64,000 nucleotides of DNA from an uncultured Helicobacter sp. (GCA_949299115.1 CASFZH010000006.1:1-64000); one strand, 5' to 3'. Positions 46,644-57,305 are shown, counted from the first letter of the stretch. Notes: generated from the sequence alone by a model not told the origin. Numbers and translations: made by a program.

Positions 46644-47167
46644 AATTATCCTTTAACAATCACAAGATACGAATATCAAAATTCTAACAAAAAATATAAG
46701 ATTATACAACATCTGAAGTTTTAATCCACACATTATCATACAAATAGTAAAAAAACTTACATTTTTGAGCATTTAATTTTTATAAAATCTTTGTTGATTA
46801 TCATTAATATTTATCGCTTATAAAGCGATGAGTGCTGTGTTTTGGATATGTGATGCCGTTTAATGTGGTTGCAGTATTGAAAGCTTGTAGATTGACTGAT
46901 TTTTTGACTGTGTCAGATTCAGATATATCGTAGCCTATCAATAACGATAATATTTTGGTGGTTTTAAGCTCTGTATATAATCAAATGGTGTGATTCATGC
47001 CGGAAAATATGTCTTCGTCTTGGAGTATACATGAAAGTTTTAGGTATTCTCAGTGAGAGAAATATCGGGACCATATAAGTTAAAGTAAGAAAATATCAAA
47101 ATGAGTGTATAATTCTATACAAGCTTTCAAAATTTTTGCTTAATCATGAAATAAGTAAGGAGATAAC
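46644..47167. other. Intergenic region between trpE and the stress-protein gene
   Basis: About 520 bases between divergent genes. No Trp-rich leader peptide or clear attenuator was found, and no other gene. Confidence 0.5.
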
Positions 47168-47593
47168 ATGGCAAATGCAATTAGAATCTTGTTTGGTGTA
47201 AGTGATACTGAAGAGTGTCGTAAGGCGATACCATCAATTATTAAACTTTTTGCAAGGCGTAGTGAAATTGAATTAACCTTGCTACATGTTACACCAGAAA
47301 CTATCGTATTAGCAGAAAGTGGGATTGTGGATTATGCTTCTTTAGAACATGTGCAAGAGGAAGAATCGAATGAAATTTTACGTGAATTTGCAAGTGTCTT
47401 TAATAAAGAAGGTATTGCTTGCAAAAAGATTCTAAAAAATGGCAATCCCATTGATATTGTACTTGAAATTGCTCATGAGTATGATTTACTTGTAATTGGT
47501 GCAAGCGAGTCATCAATGTTACATAGGATTTTTAATTCACATCAAAATAGCTTTATTAATTCCTCACCCATACCTGTTTTAGTAGCAAAATAA
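47168..47593 (+). CDS. Universal stress protein (UspA family)
   Basis: A 141-residue cytoplasmic single-domain Usp. The alpha/beta order fits: IRILFGVSDTEEC (strand 1), ELTLLHVTPE (strand 2), a helical middle, GNPIDIVLEIAHEYDLLVIGAS (strand 4) and SSPIPVLVAK at the C-terminus. The ATP-binding G-x2-G-x9-G-S/T motif is degenerate (GASESSMLHRIFNSHQNSF), so it may be of the non-nucleotide-binding type. AAGGAG precedes the ATG. Confidence 0.82.
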   Translation: MANAIRILFGVSDTEECRKAIPSIIKLFARRSEIELTLLHVTPETIVLAESGIVDYASLEHVQEEESNEILREFASVFNKEGIACKKILKNGNPIDIVLEIAHEYDLLVIGASESSMLHRIFNSHQNSFINSSPIPVLVAK

Positions 47594-47705
47594 ACACATT
47601 GCGATTCTAATGCCGTTGATTTACTGAATCTAACATCATTATAACGGGTGCTTACTCTATGATAAGTATACTAAAGCTATATTATTTGGAATATGAGTTA
47701 GCAAG

Positions 47706-48264
47706 TTAAAATATAAATTTATATCCTAAAGAAATGCGGACTGGAGCATAGATTTCGCCAAATGCCTTGTCAAATGCTTCGATACTCCATGTAATAATTG
47801 GAATTTGTGTTGTTATATCGATTCTATTATGTTCCCCGATACCAAATGAAAGCCCCACTCGACCGATAATTGGAATTTCTCCTTTGCTTACAGGTCTGAC
47901 TAAAAGCTGAAATCCACTTCCTACACCAGCAAATATGCCAAATGAAAAATTATTGTTGTTAAAAAAGTTTAATATAGCATCAACGCCTAAATTGAGTTCA
48001 GCAGTTTTAAAAGATCCGATATAACCTGCACCGATAAACCATCGCAATCCAAAATAATCTCCAAAGAAATGTTGTGTTCCTATGTTTAACCCAGCATAGA
48101 AATTAGAATCTCTTGTATTTTCAAAAGCGGTACTAACCCAACAAATATGAGTTATGAGACACTGTTTTAAAATATCCCAGATCATATCCACCATCTATAC
48201 CAACAAAAAGTTTTGCTTGCATCACAGCAACACTTATTAAACCTGAAAGCATTATTTTTTTCAT
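47706..48264 (-). pseudogene. Small outer-membrane beta-barrel protein, frameshifted near its 5' end
   Basis: From ATG 48264 the frame encodes a signal peptide and a typical Helicobacter OMP start (ending LFVGIDGGYDLGYF) but stops at a TAG near 48133. A second frame, one base off, is open through the junction and continues as a membrane barrel (FYAGLNIGTQHFFGDYFGLRWF ... PVRISLGYKFIF) with the terminal aromatic residue. Joined near 48130-48150, the two give one OMP of about 185 residues. No long homopolymer lies at the junction, so this looks like a mutation or sequencing indel rather than phase variation. Confidence 0.65.
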
Positions 48265-48353
48265 TAATCTATCCTATGTGAAAGTTATTAACTGAGAAAA
48301 ATATCAAGAAAATTATATCAAAAATCATCGAAGGAAAAATATTTTGATTACCA

Positions 48354-49661
48354 TCAAATACATTTTGCATATAATGTGCTACCAGAAACTTCTATAATCT
48401 TAACTGCTACAATTTTACCTATATCGATAAATTCATTTTGTATGGTAACCAAACGATTGGTATCGCTTCTACCTTCGCTGTATATTATATTGGGAGCATG
48501 CTTATTGTTGTCGATAAGCACTTCATGAACCCTACCTAGTTCATTTTGGCTGTTTTCTTGTAGAATTTCTCTGTGTCTTTCTTGCAATATGGTTAAACGT
48601 CGTTTTGCTGTATCAGAATCGATTCTGTTTTCATGATTCCAAGAATAGGCAGATGTATTTGGGCGAGGTGAAAAAATAAAACTATACATTGTATCAAAAC
48701 GTACTGCTTCTAAAACACTCATGGTTTCATTAAAATCTTCTTCACTTTCACCTGGAAATGCAACAATAATATCTGTGCTTATACCAACATTTGGCACTCT
48801 ACTCTTTAGATATGCAATACGATCGAGATACCATTCTTTTGTATATCCTCTTTTCATGTTTTTAAGGATCTTATTTGATCCACTCTGCAAGGGAATATGA
48901 ATGCTTTTACAAATTTTTGGGTTTGATGCGAATTCATCTAAAAATTCATTATCCATGTGTAATGGGTGTGGGCTTGTAAAACGAATGCGTTCTAAACCAT
49001 CAATGCTGCTTAATTCACGCAATAATTGTGTAAAACTGATTTTAGCATGTGGTATGCTAAAGCGAACTCCATAGTTATTAACATTTTGTCCTAATAATAT
49101 GATTTCTTTTGTCCCAGCTTTTACGAGTTTTTGGGCTTCTTTGAAAATTAAATCAAATGGAATAGAAACTTCCTTGCCACGAGTAAAGGGGACGATACAA
49201 TAAGTACATTTTTTATCACAACCAATAGAAATATTGATGAGAGACCTATATTTTTTTTGTCGAGATTCCGAAAATAAATATGTGCTATCATCATAATCTA
49301 TATCTACTTCGACTGCCTTTGGTTTGTGAATAATGCTTGTAATTTTTGATATATTTCTTGCCCCTAGTACAAAATCTACATGTGGGGATTTCTTAATAAT
49401 TTCTTGTCCCATAGCACTTGCCGTGCAACCGCAAATACCAATTTTTGCACTATTTTTTTTTAATTTTGCAAATTGTCCAATTTCGCTAAAAAGTTTTAAT
49501 TCTGGTTTTTCACGCACAGAGCAAGTATTAATTAAAATAAGGTCAGCTTCTTGTGCATTTGATGTAAGATTGTATCCTTCTTTTTCTTGCAATTCGGCAA
49601 TGATTTGTTCACTATCTCGAACATTCATCGCACAACCCAATGTTTCAATATAGAGCTTCAT
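48354..49661 (-). CDS. miaB: tRNA-2-methylthio-N6-dimethylallyladenosine synthase
   Basis: Radical SAM enzyme that methylthiolates i6A37 in tRNA. The 435 residues have the N-terminal UPF0004 domain with three cluster cysteines (TLGCAMN, NTCSVRE, ICGC), the radical SAM motif CDKKCTYC (about 150-157) with IVPFTRGKE, and a C-terminal TRAM domain (about 370-435). The family members RimO and MtaB differ; MiaB is favoured by length and the TLGCAMN start. Confidence 0.93.
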   Translation of the reverse strand: MKLYIETLGCAMNVRDSEQIIAELQEKEGYNLTSNAQEADLILINTCSVREKPELKLFSEIGQFAKLKKNSAKIGICGCTASAMGQEIIKKSPHVDFVLGARNISKITSIIHKPKAVEVDIDYDDSTYLFSESRQKKYRSLINISIGCDKKCTYCIVPFTRGKEVSIPFDLIFKEAQKLVKAGTKEIILLGQNVNNYGVRFSIPHAKISFTQLLRELSSIDGLERIRFTSPHPLHMDNEFLDEFASNPKICKSIHIPLQSGSNKILKNMKRGYTKEWYLDRIAYLKSRVPNVGISTDIIVAFPGESEEDFNETMSVLEAVRFDTMYSFIFSPRPNTSAYSWNHENRIDSDTAKRRLTILQERHREILQENSQNELGRVHEVLIDNNKHAPNIIYSEGRSDTNRLVTIQNEFIDIGKIVAVKIIEVSGSTLYAKCI

Positions 49662-49793
49662 TGTAACCTCATTGTATCACTGAATATGGTATGTTTTTTT
49701 TGTCTACTATATTTCTAAATATTCATACAAAAACATGTTGGCAGACCTTATTTATGCAATCAATTGCGTTGAAAGACATTAATTTATCAATGT

Positions 49794-50186
49794 TTATGAA
49801 TCTTGTGGATAATAATTAGCGATTGGTTCGGCAAGACTATAGTGTGGATATTTGATACTATCAAGAACAATTTGTGCCATTGTCAAGTTATCGAAATTAA
49901 AAACCAATGGTGCGAGAAAGTTGATTGTGGAACGTTCAATTGGGTTTTGCATTACCATAATATTTGCTGTTAAAATATTTTTGCTATTTTCCAAATCAAG
50001 CAAAAGTTTTAATGCCATAGGCACTTCAAATTCGTAGTCCCGTAACACAAAGGGGTTTACTAAAGTAAAGATTGGTGTAGAATCATTAGCATTTGTTAGA
50101 CGTAAAAAAATATCATCAAGTTTCTCTAACTTCATTTTATCTACATATTCAAACCCTAGAATCGGTGATTTTACCTCAAAAATCAT
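49794..50186 (-). CDS. fliW: Flagellar assembly factor FliW
   Basis: FliW binds flagellin C-termini and antagonises CsrA, coupling flagellin translation to assembly. ATG 50186 ([15 protein letters not shown]) has GGAG seven bases upstream; the frame continues 8 codons further without support. About 130 residues, with the family phrases PILGFE, FTLVNPF and NFLAPLVFN. It is divergent from bamD-lon, the same arrangement as HP1377-HP1378-HP1379 in H. pylori. Confidence 0.9.
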   Translation of the reverse strand: MIFEVKSPILGFEYVDKMKLEKLDDIFLRLTNANDSTPIFTLVNPFVLRDYEFEVPMALKLLLDLENSKNILTANIMVMQNPIERSTINFLAPLVFNFDNLTMAQIVLDSIKYPHYSLAEPIANYYPQDS

Positions 50187-50352
50187 AATATTTCTCCAAG
50201 AAATTAACAAAATTTATTATAATGCAAGCCTCAATCTGGAATGTATGTTGAATTAAGGTTAAAAAAATTAATTTTACCAAAAAGTTTATAAATATGCAAA
50301 ACATAACATGAATTTTTTATATAATATCAATATTTTTTTATGGAGTTTAAAA

Positions 50353-51015
50353 TTGCACAACACAGCTTTTCATGCTACGTTATTATTTTCTATTATTCTA
50401 TCCGTATTGCTTTTTTTTGTTTCGTGCAATAAAAATAAAGAAGTCGTTTATAATCAACCCGCAAGTTTTTGGTATGAGGGAATCTTTAGGAATATTCGTT
50501 TAGGAAATCTGGAAACCGCAGATAGCTATTTTTCATCATTGCAAAGCGAACACTTAAACTCTCCTTTGTTGCCAGAAGCTATGTTGGCATTAGGACAGGC
50601 TCATTTGAGCAATGAGGAGTATATATTATCAGATTTTTATTTTAAAGAATACATAAAACGTTATGGCAATGCAACCAATATTGATTATATTAGCTTCTTG
50701 CGGTTAAAATCACATTTTTATGCTTTTAAAAATGGCTCTAAAGATCAACAGTTTATGACTGACACCATTTTACTTATCCAAGATTTTATAGAGAAGTATC
50801 CAGAAAGTCGCTATCTTCCATTCGTATATGATATGGAAGTTAAATTTGTATTGGGACAAAACGAACTCAATAATGCTATCGCAAGAGTGTATGAAAAAAA
50901 CGGACAAAAGGATGCAGAACAAATATATAGAGATAGAGTAGACATAGACTTACAAAATTCGACAAATCCAAAACCTTCAAAAATGCCATGGTACATGATA
51001 CCTCTAAATTGGTAA
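50353..51015 (+). CDS. bamD: BamD-like outer-membrane assembly lipoprotein
   Basis: TPR lipoprotein of the BAM complex (HP1378 position). The TTG at 50353 is preferred, because TGGAG lies seven bases upstream and it gives a clean signal peptide ending FFVSCNK; the frame opens at ATG 50308 without a ribosome site. The mature part has the YfiO/TPR helices (LGNLETADSYFSSLQSEH, LALGQAHLSNEEYILSDFYFKEYIKRYG, FIEKYPESRYLPFV). It is followed 25 bases later by lon. Confidence 0.83.
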   Translation: MHNTAFHATLLFSIILSVLLFFVSCNKNKEVVYNQPASFWYEGIFRNIRLGNLETADSYFSSLQSEHLNSPLLPEAMLALGQAHLSNEEYILSDFYFKEYIKRYGNATNIDYISFLRLKSHFYAFKNGSKDQQFMTDTILLIQDFIEKYPESRYLPFVYDMEVKFVLGQNELNNAIARVYEKNGQKDAEQIYRDRVDIDLQNSTNPKPSKMPWYMIPLNW

Positions 51016-51040
51016 GAGATTTTAATTACAAAGGAATTTT

Positions 51041-53617
51041 ATGAATGAAGTAAAACCACAAAATGTAACATTACCTGTTATCGTAGAAGATGAGATGATT
51101 GTATTTCCTTTTATTTTTACGCCGATTTTTATTTCTGATAAATCAAATATTGCAGCAGCACAAAAGGCACAAGAAACGGGAGATAATGTGTTTGTTGTGT
51201 GTGCAAAAAATAATGCAAAAGACAATGAGACTCCATTTTATGATGTTGGAGTTATTGGTAAAATTATGCGTAAAGTGAGTTTGCCAGATGGCAAATTGCG
51301 TATTCTGTTTCAAGGTATTTCAAAAGGCAAAATTAACAATATCACAAATCTTGATCCCGTTGAAGCCGAAATATCCGTGATAACATATAAAAAATATGAC
51401 CCGCATATAATTCAAGCTTTACTAGCAGTTTTTATAGAAAAGGTAAATGCTCTATCACATTTAACACAGAATATTACACCAGATTTATTGCTGAATATCG
51501 AAAATACCGATGATCCAAATAAAGCTGTGGACTTGGTAGCACCTATTTTACGTTTGAAAAAAGAGCAGAGTTACACTCTTTTTTCAAATGATGACACAGA
51601 AGAAAGACTTATGCTTGCTACACAAATGGTTTCGGAGGAAATAGAAACACAGAAATTACAAAAAGACATACGTTCTAAAGTTCACACAAAAATGGACCAG
51701 ATTAATCGAGAATTTTTTTTAAAAGAACAATTAAAGCAGATTCAAAAAGAGCTTGGAATCGATAAACAAAGAGATGAGGAAATCGAGCAATATTATAAAA
51801 AACTTGAAGAATTAAAGCCGGGTATGCACGAAGATGCATACAAAGAAATAAAAAAACAAATTGATAGATTGAGTCGCTCTCACCCAGATAGTTCTGATGC
51901 TAATATGGTCCAAAATTATGTAGAATGGGTGCTTGAAATTCCATTTACAAGTACAAGCAGTAAGGCATTGAGTATTAAAAATGTTGAAAAGCAGCTTAAC
52001 AAAGACCATTATTCCTTGTTAGAGCCAAAGGGACGTATTGTAGAATATTTCGCAGTAAAACAACTCCTAGAACAAAGAATGCGGTATGACCAAAAGATAG
52101 AATCGCAAGATTTAACAAAAGTTAAAAATCAGCCTACCAATAACATAACAAACAATGAGAATTTGCATCGCACTCCATTGCAACACAATAATTCTAATAA
52201 AAATGGCAATAAGATACAAGACAAACATAAAGGTACAATTCTTTGTTTTTATGGACCACCGGGAGTTGGAAAGACAAGCCTTGCAAACTCCATTGCTCTT
52301 GCATTAGGAAGACCACTTGTTCGTATTGCATTGGGTGGATTAGAAGATGTCAATGAATTACGGGGACATAGACGTACGTATTTGGGTTCTATGCCGGGCA
52401 GAATTATTCAAGGGCTTATAGATTCTAAGAAAATGAATCCTGTTATGGTGCTAGATGAAATTGATAAGCTTGTAAGAGGGGTGCGTGGCGATCCCACAAG
52501 TGTGTTGCTTGAGATTCTAGATCCGGAGCAAAACATTAGCTTTAGGGATTATTATACAAATTTTAATGTGGATTTATCGCAAGTGATATTTATAGCAACA
52601 GCTAATGATATTTCATTAATTCCAGCACCATTGCGAGATCGTATGGAATTTATTGAGATTACTAGTTACACACCACAAGAAAAATATGAGATTGCAAGAA
52701 AATATCTCATTCCTCAAGAAATTGCAAATCATGGATTACAGCCACATGAGATAAAGTTTAGTAAAGAGTCTATTGAAACCATTATCCATAATTACACAAG
52801 AGAAGCGGGAGTAAGGAATCTAAGACGTAGAATTGCTCAAATTATGCGAAAAATTGCTGTGAAGATTCTTAATCAAGAAACCAAAAGCGTAAATATTGGA
52901 GTAAAAAATTTACAAGAATATTTGAAAAAAACAATTTTTGAAATTGATAAAGCAGAATATAGCCCACGCATAGGAGTTGTAAACGGTTTGGCATGGACAG
53001 CAGTAGGTGGAGATGTCCTAAAGGTTGAAGCTCTTTCGTTGCTTGGTAAAGGCAATTTAAAATTGACTGGACAATTAGGTGATGTTATGAAAGAATCTGC
53101 TTATATTGCATATTCTGTCGTGAAGTCTCGTCTTGACAATGTTATGCAAGAAAAGGCATTTAAAGAAGATTCATTCACATTGTCTAAGAAAAAAGTATCT
53201 AAAACAAATAACGATTCGAATGACAAAAAAGACACAACACAAGAGACTCTTTATGCAAGTCCAACAGACAATCTTGATATTCATTTACATGTTCCAGAAG
53301 GAGCAACACCAAAAGATGGACCAAGTGCCGGTATTACTATAGCATGTGCCATTGCATCAGTATTGTTTAATAAACAAGCAAGACAAGATGTCGCTATGAC
53401 AGGAGAGTTGAATCTAAGCGGAGAGGTATTGCCAATTGGCGGTTTAAAAGAGAAACTTATCGCTGCATATAAAGCCAATATACAAAAAGCGCTGATTCCG
53501 ACAAAGAATTATAAGCGAGATTTGGAAGACATTCCTCTTGAAGTACAGCAAAATATTGAGATTATAGCAGTTAAAAATATTGATGAGGTTTTTAAACATG
53601 TATTAATTGAGAAATAA
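51041..53617 (+). CDS. lon: ATP-dependent Lon protease
   Basis: Cytoplasmic AAA+ protease, 858 residues: LON substrate-binding domain (1-205), coiled-coil region with FFLKEQLKQIQKELG, Walker A GPPGVGKTS (about 405-413), Walker B VMVLDEIDKL, and the protease domain with catalytic Ser in DGPSAGITIA and the Lys further on (GLKEKLIAA). Two low-complexity Asn/Lys/Thr-rich inserts, at about 360-395 before Walker A and about 715-745 in the protease domain, make it slightly longer than H. pylori Lon. AAGGA precedes the ATG. Confidence 0.97.
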   Translation: MNEVKPQNVTLPVIVEDEMIVFPFIFTPIFISDKSNIAAAQKAQETGDNVFVVCAKNNAKDNETPFYDVGVIGKIMRKVSLPDGKLRILFQGISKGKINNITNLDPVEAEISVITYKKYDPHIIQALLAVFIEKVNALSHLTQNITPDLLLNIENTDDPNKAVDLVAPILRLKKEQSYTLFSNDDTEERLMLATQMVSEEIETQKLQKDIRSKVHTKMDQINREFFLKEQLKQIQKELGIDKQRDEEIEQYYKKLEELKPGMHEDAYKEIKKQIDRLSRSHPDSSDANMVQNYVEWVLEIPFTSTSSKALSIKNVEKQLNKDHYSLLEPKGRIVEYFAVKQLLEQRMRYDQKIESQDLTKVKNQPTNNITNNENLHRTPLQHNNSNKNGNKIQDKHKGTILCFYGPPGVGKTSLANSIALALGRPLVRIALGGLEDVNELRGHRRTYLGSMPGRIIQGLIDSKKMNPVMVLDEIDKLVRGVRGDPTSVLLEILDPEQNISFRDYYTNFNVDLSQVIFIATANDISLIPAPLRDRMEFIEITSYTPQEKYEIARKYLIPQEIANHGLQPHEIKFSKESIETIIHNYTREAGVRNLRRRIAQIMRKIAVKILNQETKSVNIGVKNLQEYLKKTIFEIDKAEYSPRIGVVNGLAWTAVGGDVLKVEALSLLGKGNLKLTGQLGDVMKESAYIAYSVVKSRLDNVMQEKAFKEDSFTLSKKKVSKTNNDSNDKKDTTQETLYASPTDNLDIHLHVPEGATPKDGPSAGITIACAIASVLFNKQARQDVAMTGELNLSGEVLPIGGLKEKLIAAYKANIQKALIPTKNYKRDLEDIPLEVQQNIEIIAVKNIDEVFKHVLIEK

Positions 53618-54077
53618 ATGTAGCTCTATTTTGCTTAAAAAAACACAGTAGTCTAAGTTATTTAGCTTTTAAAGGCTATGTGATATACAATTTTTATTCT
53701 TTAAACACAAGAAAGAACAGTATTTGGAATATATAATTAAAATATTAAAATTCTAAATGAAATGTTATAACGATAAAGAAACATCATATTATATGTTTTT
53801 GTGATATTTTTTGTTTAATCTCATTAAACAAAAAATATACTTGAATTATGAAGATATGAGTAGTTGTTGACTCACTGGTTTATTATTGAGAATAGATATT
53901 GCTAATTAAGATGACATAATGATTTGTGTGCAAATAGACACATATTGCAAGGTTTTCTATAAATGAGACTTAGCAAATAAGACCCTGCCTTGTTTGTTAC
54001 AGTGCTGTGTAATCTGTATAGATTCAAATTGTGATTACGTGATTAGCAACAGTATTGAAGTATTAATATGCAAAGAG
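53618..54077. other. Intergenic region between lon and flgG
   Basis: About 460 bases between convergent genes. A weak TAGC/GCTA stem lies near 53660-53676; no ORF or RNA gene is supported. Confidence 0.5.
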
Positions 54078-54866
54078 CTATCGTTTTAAGCCATTAACAG
54101 TTTGTAACATAGAATCGGCAGTCTGAATACTTTTTGAGTTGGCTTCATAAGCCCTTTGTCCAGTAATCAAATCTGTCATTTCAGACACAAGTCGCACATT
54201 GCTTAATTCTAAAAATCCAGCTCTAATAGCACCTAATCCATCTTGTCCGGCTATACCTTCTATTGGTTCGCCACTTGCATTTGTATTCATATAGAGATTG
54301 TCACCCAAACCATGTAGTCCTGCTGGATTAACGAAATTTACTAGCTGAATTTGCCCTAATACTTCGGCTTGTCCATTATTGCCTAAAGTAACACTAACAG
54401 TGCCATCTGTGCCAATATTAATGCTTTGTGCTTCAGGTGGGACGGTAATTTGTGGTTGCACTAAATATCCTTCTGAAGTAACGATATTGCCTTGATCATC
54501 AAGTTTAAAATTACCGCTGCGTGTATAAGCAATGTTGCCATCTGGTAGTTGTATAGGAAAAAATCCTTTGCCCATAATGGCTAAATCAAGAGGATTTTCG
54601 GTTTCTTTCGGGCTACCTTGAGAAAAAATTCTATTAATAGCCCCTGTTCGAACACCTACACCCACTTCTATTCCTGTTGGAGTAAGAGTGGTTTCGCTCG
54701 TTTGTGTTCCTGCAAACTGTAATGTTTGGTAAAATAAGTCATTAAACTCTGCTCTCTGTCGTTTAAATCCTACCGTATTAACATTAGCAATGTTATTTGA
54801 AGTTGTGTCAATTTGTAATTGCTGCCCCAACATTCCTGTTGTTGCCGTATAAAGTGAACGCATCAT
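54078..54866 (-). CDS. flgG: Flagellar distal rod protein FlgG
   Basis: Distal rod subunit, 262 residues, the standard FlgG length. It starts with MMRSLYTATTGMLGQQLQIDTTSNNIANVNTVGFKRQRAEF, the D0 region of the rod/hook family including SNNIANVNTVGFK; the middle has FFPIQLPDGNIAYTRSGNFKLD and the C-terminus NVRLVSEMTDLITGQRAYEANSKSIQTADSML. The family includes FlgF; length and the final motif favour FlgG. A sigma54 promoter lies directly upstream. Confidence 0.93.
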   Translation of the reverse strand: MMRSLYTATTGMLGQQLQIDTTSNNIANVNTVGFKRQRAEFNDLFYQTLQFAGTQTSETTLTPTGIEVGVGVRTGAINRIFSQGSPKETENPLDLAIMGKGFFPIQLPDGNIAYTRSGNFKLDDQGNIVTSEGYLVQPQITVPPEAQSINIGTDGTVSVTLGNNGQAEVLGQIQLVNFVNPAGLHGLGDNLYMNTNASGEPIEGIAGQDGLGAIRAGFLELSNVRLVSEMTDLITGQRAYEANSKSIQTADSMLQTVNGLKR

Positions 54867-54904
54867 GGTAACTATCCTTAGTTATTTAAAATTGCAATAT
54901 ATAA

Positions 54905-54920
54905 AGCAAAAGCTATGCCA
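54905..54920 (-). promoter_or_regulatory. Sigma54 promoter of flgG
   Basis: On the minus strand TGGCATAGCTTTTGCT: GG at 54919-54918 and GC at 54907-54906, ten bases apart. It lies about 40 bases before the flgG start, leaving a short leader. Confidence 0.85.
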
Positions 54921-55056
54921 TTTTAATATTACAAATAAAATAATGACGATTTGTGTGTCTGACTTGTAATTGCCAAATATTCTATTTTAAGATAGCTTCT
55001 AACTTAATTATATTAAGTTATAATATGCCATTTTAATTCAAAGAATTTTTATTATT

Positions 55057-55878
55057 ATGGCAAAGCAACGATATAAAACTTATCACAAGAATACATATAA
55101 ACAACATGATGTTATACATACTGCTAACCGACACCATATTGTTAAACAAAAATTTATGATAACACGTGGAATTTACAAGGGTACTTCTCTTTTTTTAAAC
55201 AGTGATAATACGACACGTCCAACAAAAGCATTGGTGAAAAAATCTTTTTTTGATGTTATGCAGGGGCAAATGAGCGATAAAATATTTATAGAATGTTTTG
55301 CAGGAAGTGGACAAATGGGCTTTGAATCTCTTTCTAATGGTGCTAAAAAAGTTATTTTTTTTGAAAAAGATATGTCCGCATTCGCAAATCTCACAAACAA
55401 TATTAGACTTTTTGACACAATGTTGCAATCCCGCATACAACACATCAAAGATATAAATAATCAAGATTTATATATACCAATAGAATCTTATTGCATGGAT
55501 TTTTTCTCTTCACTTCCGTTATTAGAATCATTAGCTAATGCTGAAAGCAGTAAGCCACGCAACAAAAAAACGGATTTTGGGGTAAAAAATGGTATAATGT
55601 CGAAACCTTTTTCTTTAAATCATTATAGAAACAACCATGCTAAAATTATTCTTTATCTTGACCCGCCTTTTAGTTGTCGAGATGGATTCCATGATATTTA
55701 TACAAAAATTGTAAATTTTATTCAATCATTTAGTGAATCTTTGTTGCAAAAAGTCGATGTTATAGTTATTGAAAAAATGAGTATTGCTGAAATTGATAAT
55801 AAATTGGGTCCTTTTTGTCTCAATAAAATAAGCAAATTTGGAAAAACGAGTTTAGTATATTTTAAAAAACATACTTAA
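55057..55878 (+). CDS. rsmD: 16S rRNA (guanine966-N2)-methyltransferase RsmD-like
   Basis: SAM-dependent methyltransferase acting on 16S rRNA G966. The core starts ITRGIYKGTSLF, with RPTKALVKKSFFDVM, motif I FIECFAGSGQMGFESLSNGAK, EKD, and motif IV LYLDPPF in place of DPPY. The 33-residue N-terminal His/Lys/Tyr-rich extension is unusual; the Met before ITRGIYKG (55156) may be the true start. An extra stretch of about 25 residues lies before motif IV. It precedes fliL by 10 bases, as in the rsmD-fliL-acpS order of H. pylori. Confidence 0.82.
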   Translation: MAKQRYKTYHKNTYKQHDVIHTANRHHIVKQKFMITRGIYKGTSLFLNSDNTTRPTKALVKKSFFDVMQGQMSDKIFIECFAGSGQMGFESLSNGAKKVIFFEKDMSAFANLTNNIRLFDTMLQSRIQHIKDINNQDLYIPIESYCMDFFSSLPLLESLANAESSKPRNKKTDFGVKNGIMSKPFSLNHYRNNHAKIILYLDPPFSCRDGFHDIYTKIVNFIQSFSESLLQKVDVIVIEKMSIAEIDNKLGPFCLNKISKFGKTSLVYFKKHT

Positions 55879-55888
55879 GGAGCACATT

Positions 55889-56446
55889 ATGGCAGAAGAA
55901 GAAAAACCAGCCGTTGAAGAAAAAAAAGGCAAGGGATTACTTTTTGTTATCATTGGTGTTGTTATTGCTGTTCTTATCTTAGTTGGTGTAGTAGTGTTTT
56001 TATTTATGGGAGGCGAAGAAGATGGCGACCATCATGGTGGAGGAGAACAGACTGCGACTGTACAAGTGGCTAATCTTACCCCCGAACAACAGGCGTTATT
56101 GCAAAATGAAGCATATAAAAATCCAAGAGCTATACAACCTTTAGAAAAAGATTTTATCATTAATCTCAAATCTCCCAATCCCGATGATATGCGAGAAGGT
56201 GGCTATGCTAAATTTAAAGCAACTCTTCTTTTAGATGATAAACACACCGTTAAAGAAGTCGAGGCAAAGCTTGATATTGTGCGTAATGTTATAACAGATG
56301 TTACAAGCGGATTTAGTGCATCAGAGCTACAAACTTTACAGGGCAGACGTAAACTTGCTAATAATGTCGCTACAAGCCTCAATACTGTTTTGACAGATGG
56401 TAAAGTTTCGGCTGTTGTTTTCCCAGATTTTATGTTGCAACCATGA
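55889..56446 (+). CDS. fliL: Flagellar basal-body-associated protein FliL
   Basis: Single-pass inner-membrane protein of 185 residues: cytoplasmic charged N-terminus, TM helix at about 17-40 (LLFVIIGVVIAVLILVGVVVFLFM), a His/Gly-rich linker and a periplasmic FliL domain at about 80-185 with NPDD, GGYAKF and VFPDFMLQP. FliL rings surround the MotB stator units and support torque. AAGGAG precedes the ATG. Two FliL-like genes follow before acpS. Confidence 0.93.
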   Translation: MAEEEKPAVEEKKGKGLLFVIIGVVIAVLILVGVVVFLFMGGEEDGDHHGGGEQTATVQVANLTPEQQALLQNEAYKNPRAIQPLEKDFIINLKSPNPDDMREGGYAKFKATLLLDDKHTVKEVEAKLDIVRNVITDVTSGFSASELQTLQGRRKLANNVATSLNTVLTDGKVSAVVFPDFMLQP

Positions 56447-56894
56447 TTTATATTGAAGATATATTATGCAACATAGAATCTAATTATTCATAATGAATGG
56501 GGAGATTATACATGTGATTCTAAACACAAGAAAAATGTAGAATATGTTTTGAATTCAATTAAGTAAAAAATATGTCGATACTACAAGAAAGGCAATCATG
56601 GGCATGGAGATAACAGATGATGGTTTTTGTTGATATGCAAAAATATGGGGGGGGTTGTTATGCAATAAAAACACGCAATCGCATTTTATTATAGAATCTG
56701 TGGTAAGCAAATATCATGTTATTATATCGCAAAGCTTAAAGAGTAGAAAAATATCAGGAAATAAGATTATGCAAATTTTTAATTCAGAATCAAATGACAA
56801 AATATCAACAAAAAATGTGGGAACTCCCTACTAGATGCTTATATATGAATCATAAGTATAATAATATTATTTGAAAATTATGAAAGGATACGTG
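56447..56894. other. Intergenic region between fliL and its first paralogue, with G8 tract
   Basis: About 450 bases. A run of eight G at 56647-56654 is conspicuous in this AT-rich setting but falls in no supported ORF. The two paralogues may have their own promoter here. Confidence 0.6.
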
Positions 56895-57305
56895 ATGAAG
56901 AGACTATTTATGATGTTACTATTATGTTTTATTTTTGCAAAAGCGGCGGACGAAAATTCTTATTATAGAGTCTATCGAGATGCTAAGTTAAGAATGGAAA
57001 TAGAAAAAGAATTTGTAACCATTCTTAAACCACAAAATCCAGATGATGTAAAAACAGGTGGTTATGCAAAATTCCGCGTCACATTATTATCCAATGACAA
57101 GGCAGTTTTGAAAGAACTAGAAACAAAAATGGACATTGTCCGTTCTATAATCCTTGATGTTATTTCTGGTTTTATGGCAGTTGAATTGCAAAGCCCACAA
57201 GGTAGAGCAAAATTTGCTAATGTAGCGACAACAAGTATAAATGCTATACTTACAGATGGGAATGTGCTTGGTATGGCATTCGGTGATTTTGTGATTCAAC
57301 CTTAA
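56895..57305 (+). CDS. FliL-like periplasmic paralogue (first copy)
   Basis: About 136 residues; ATG 56895 has AAAGGA six bases upstream. The N-terminus is a cleavable-looking signal peptide (MKRLFMMLLLCFIFAKAADE) rather than a retained TM helix, and the rest aligns with the periplasmic domain of the neighbouring FliL: EFVTILKPQNPDDVKTGGYAKFRVTLL matches its FIINLKSPNPDDMREGGYAKFKATLL, and the C-terminal VLGMAFGDFVIQP matches VSAVVFPDFMLQP. It is therefore a soluble, or weakly anchored, FliL-domain protein. It may assemble with FliL or form its own ring around a motor part. Role unknown. Confidence 0.8.
   Translation: MKRLFMMLLLCFIFAKAADENSYYRVYRDAKLRMEIEKEFVTILKPQNPDDVKTGGYAKFRVTLLSNDKAVLKELETKMDIVRSIILDVISGFMAVELQSPQGRAKFANVATTSINAILTDGNVLGMAFGDFVIQP

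Noticed and set aside
46644-46760. Tryptophan attenuator upstream of trpE
   Set aside because: No Trp-rich leader peptide or competing hairpins could be found.
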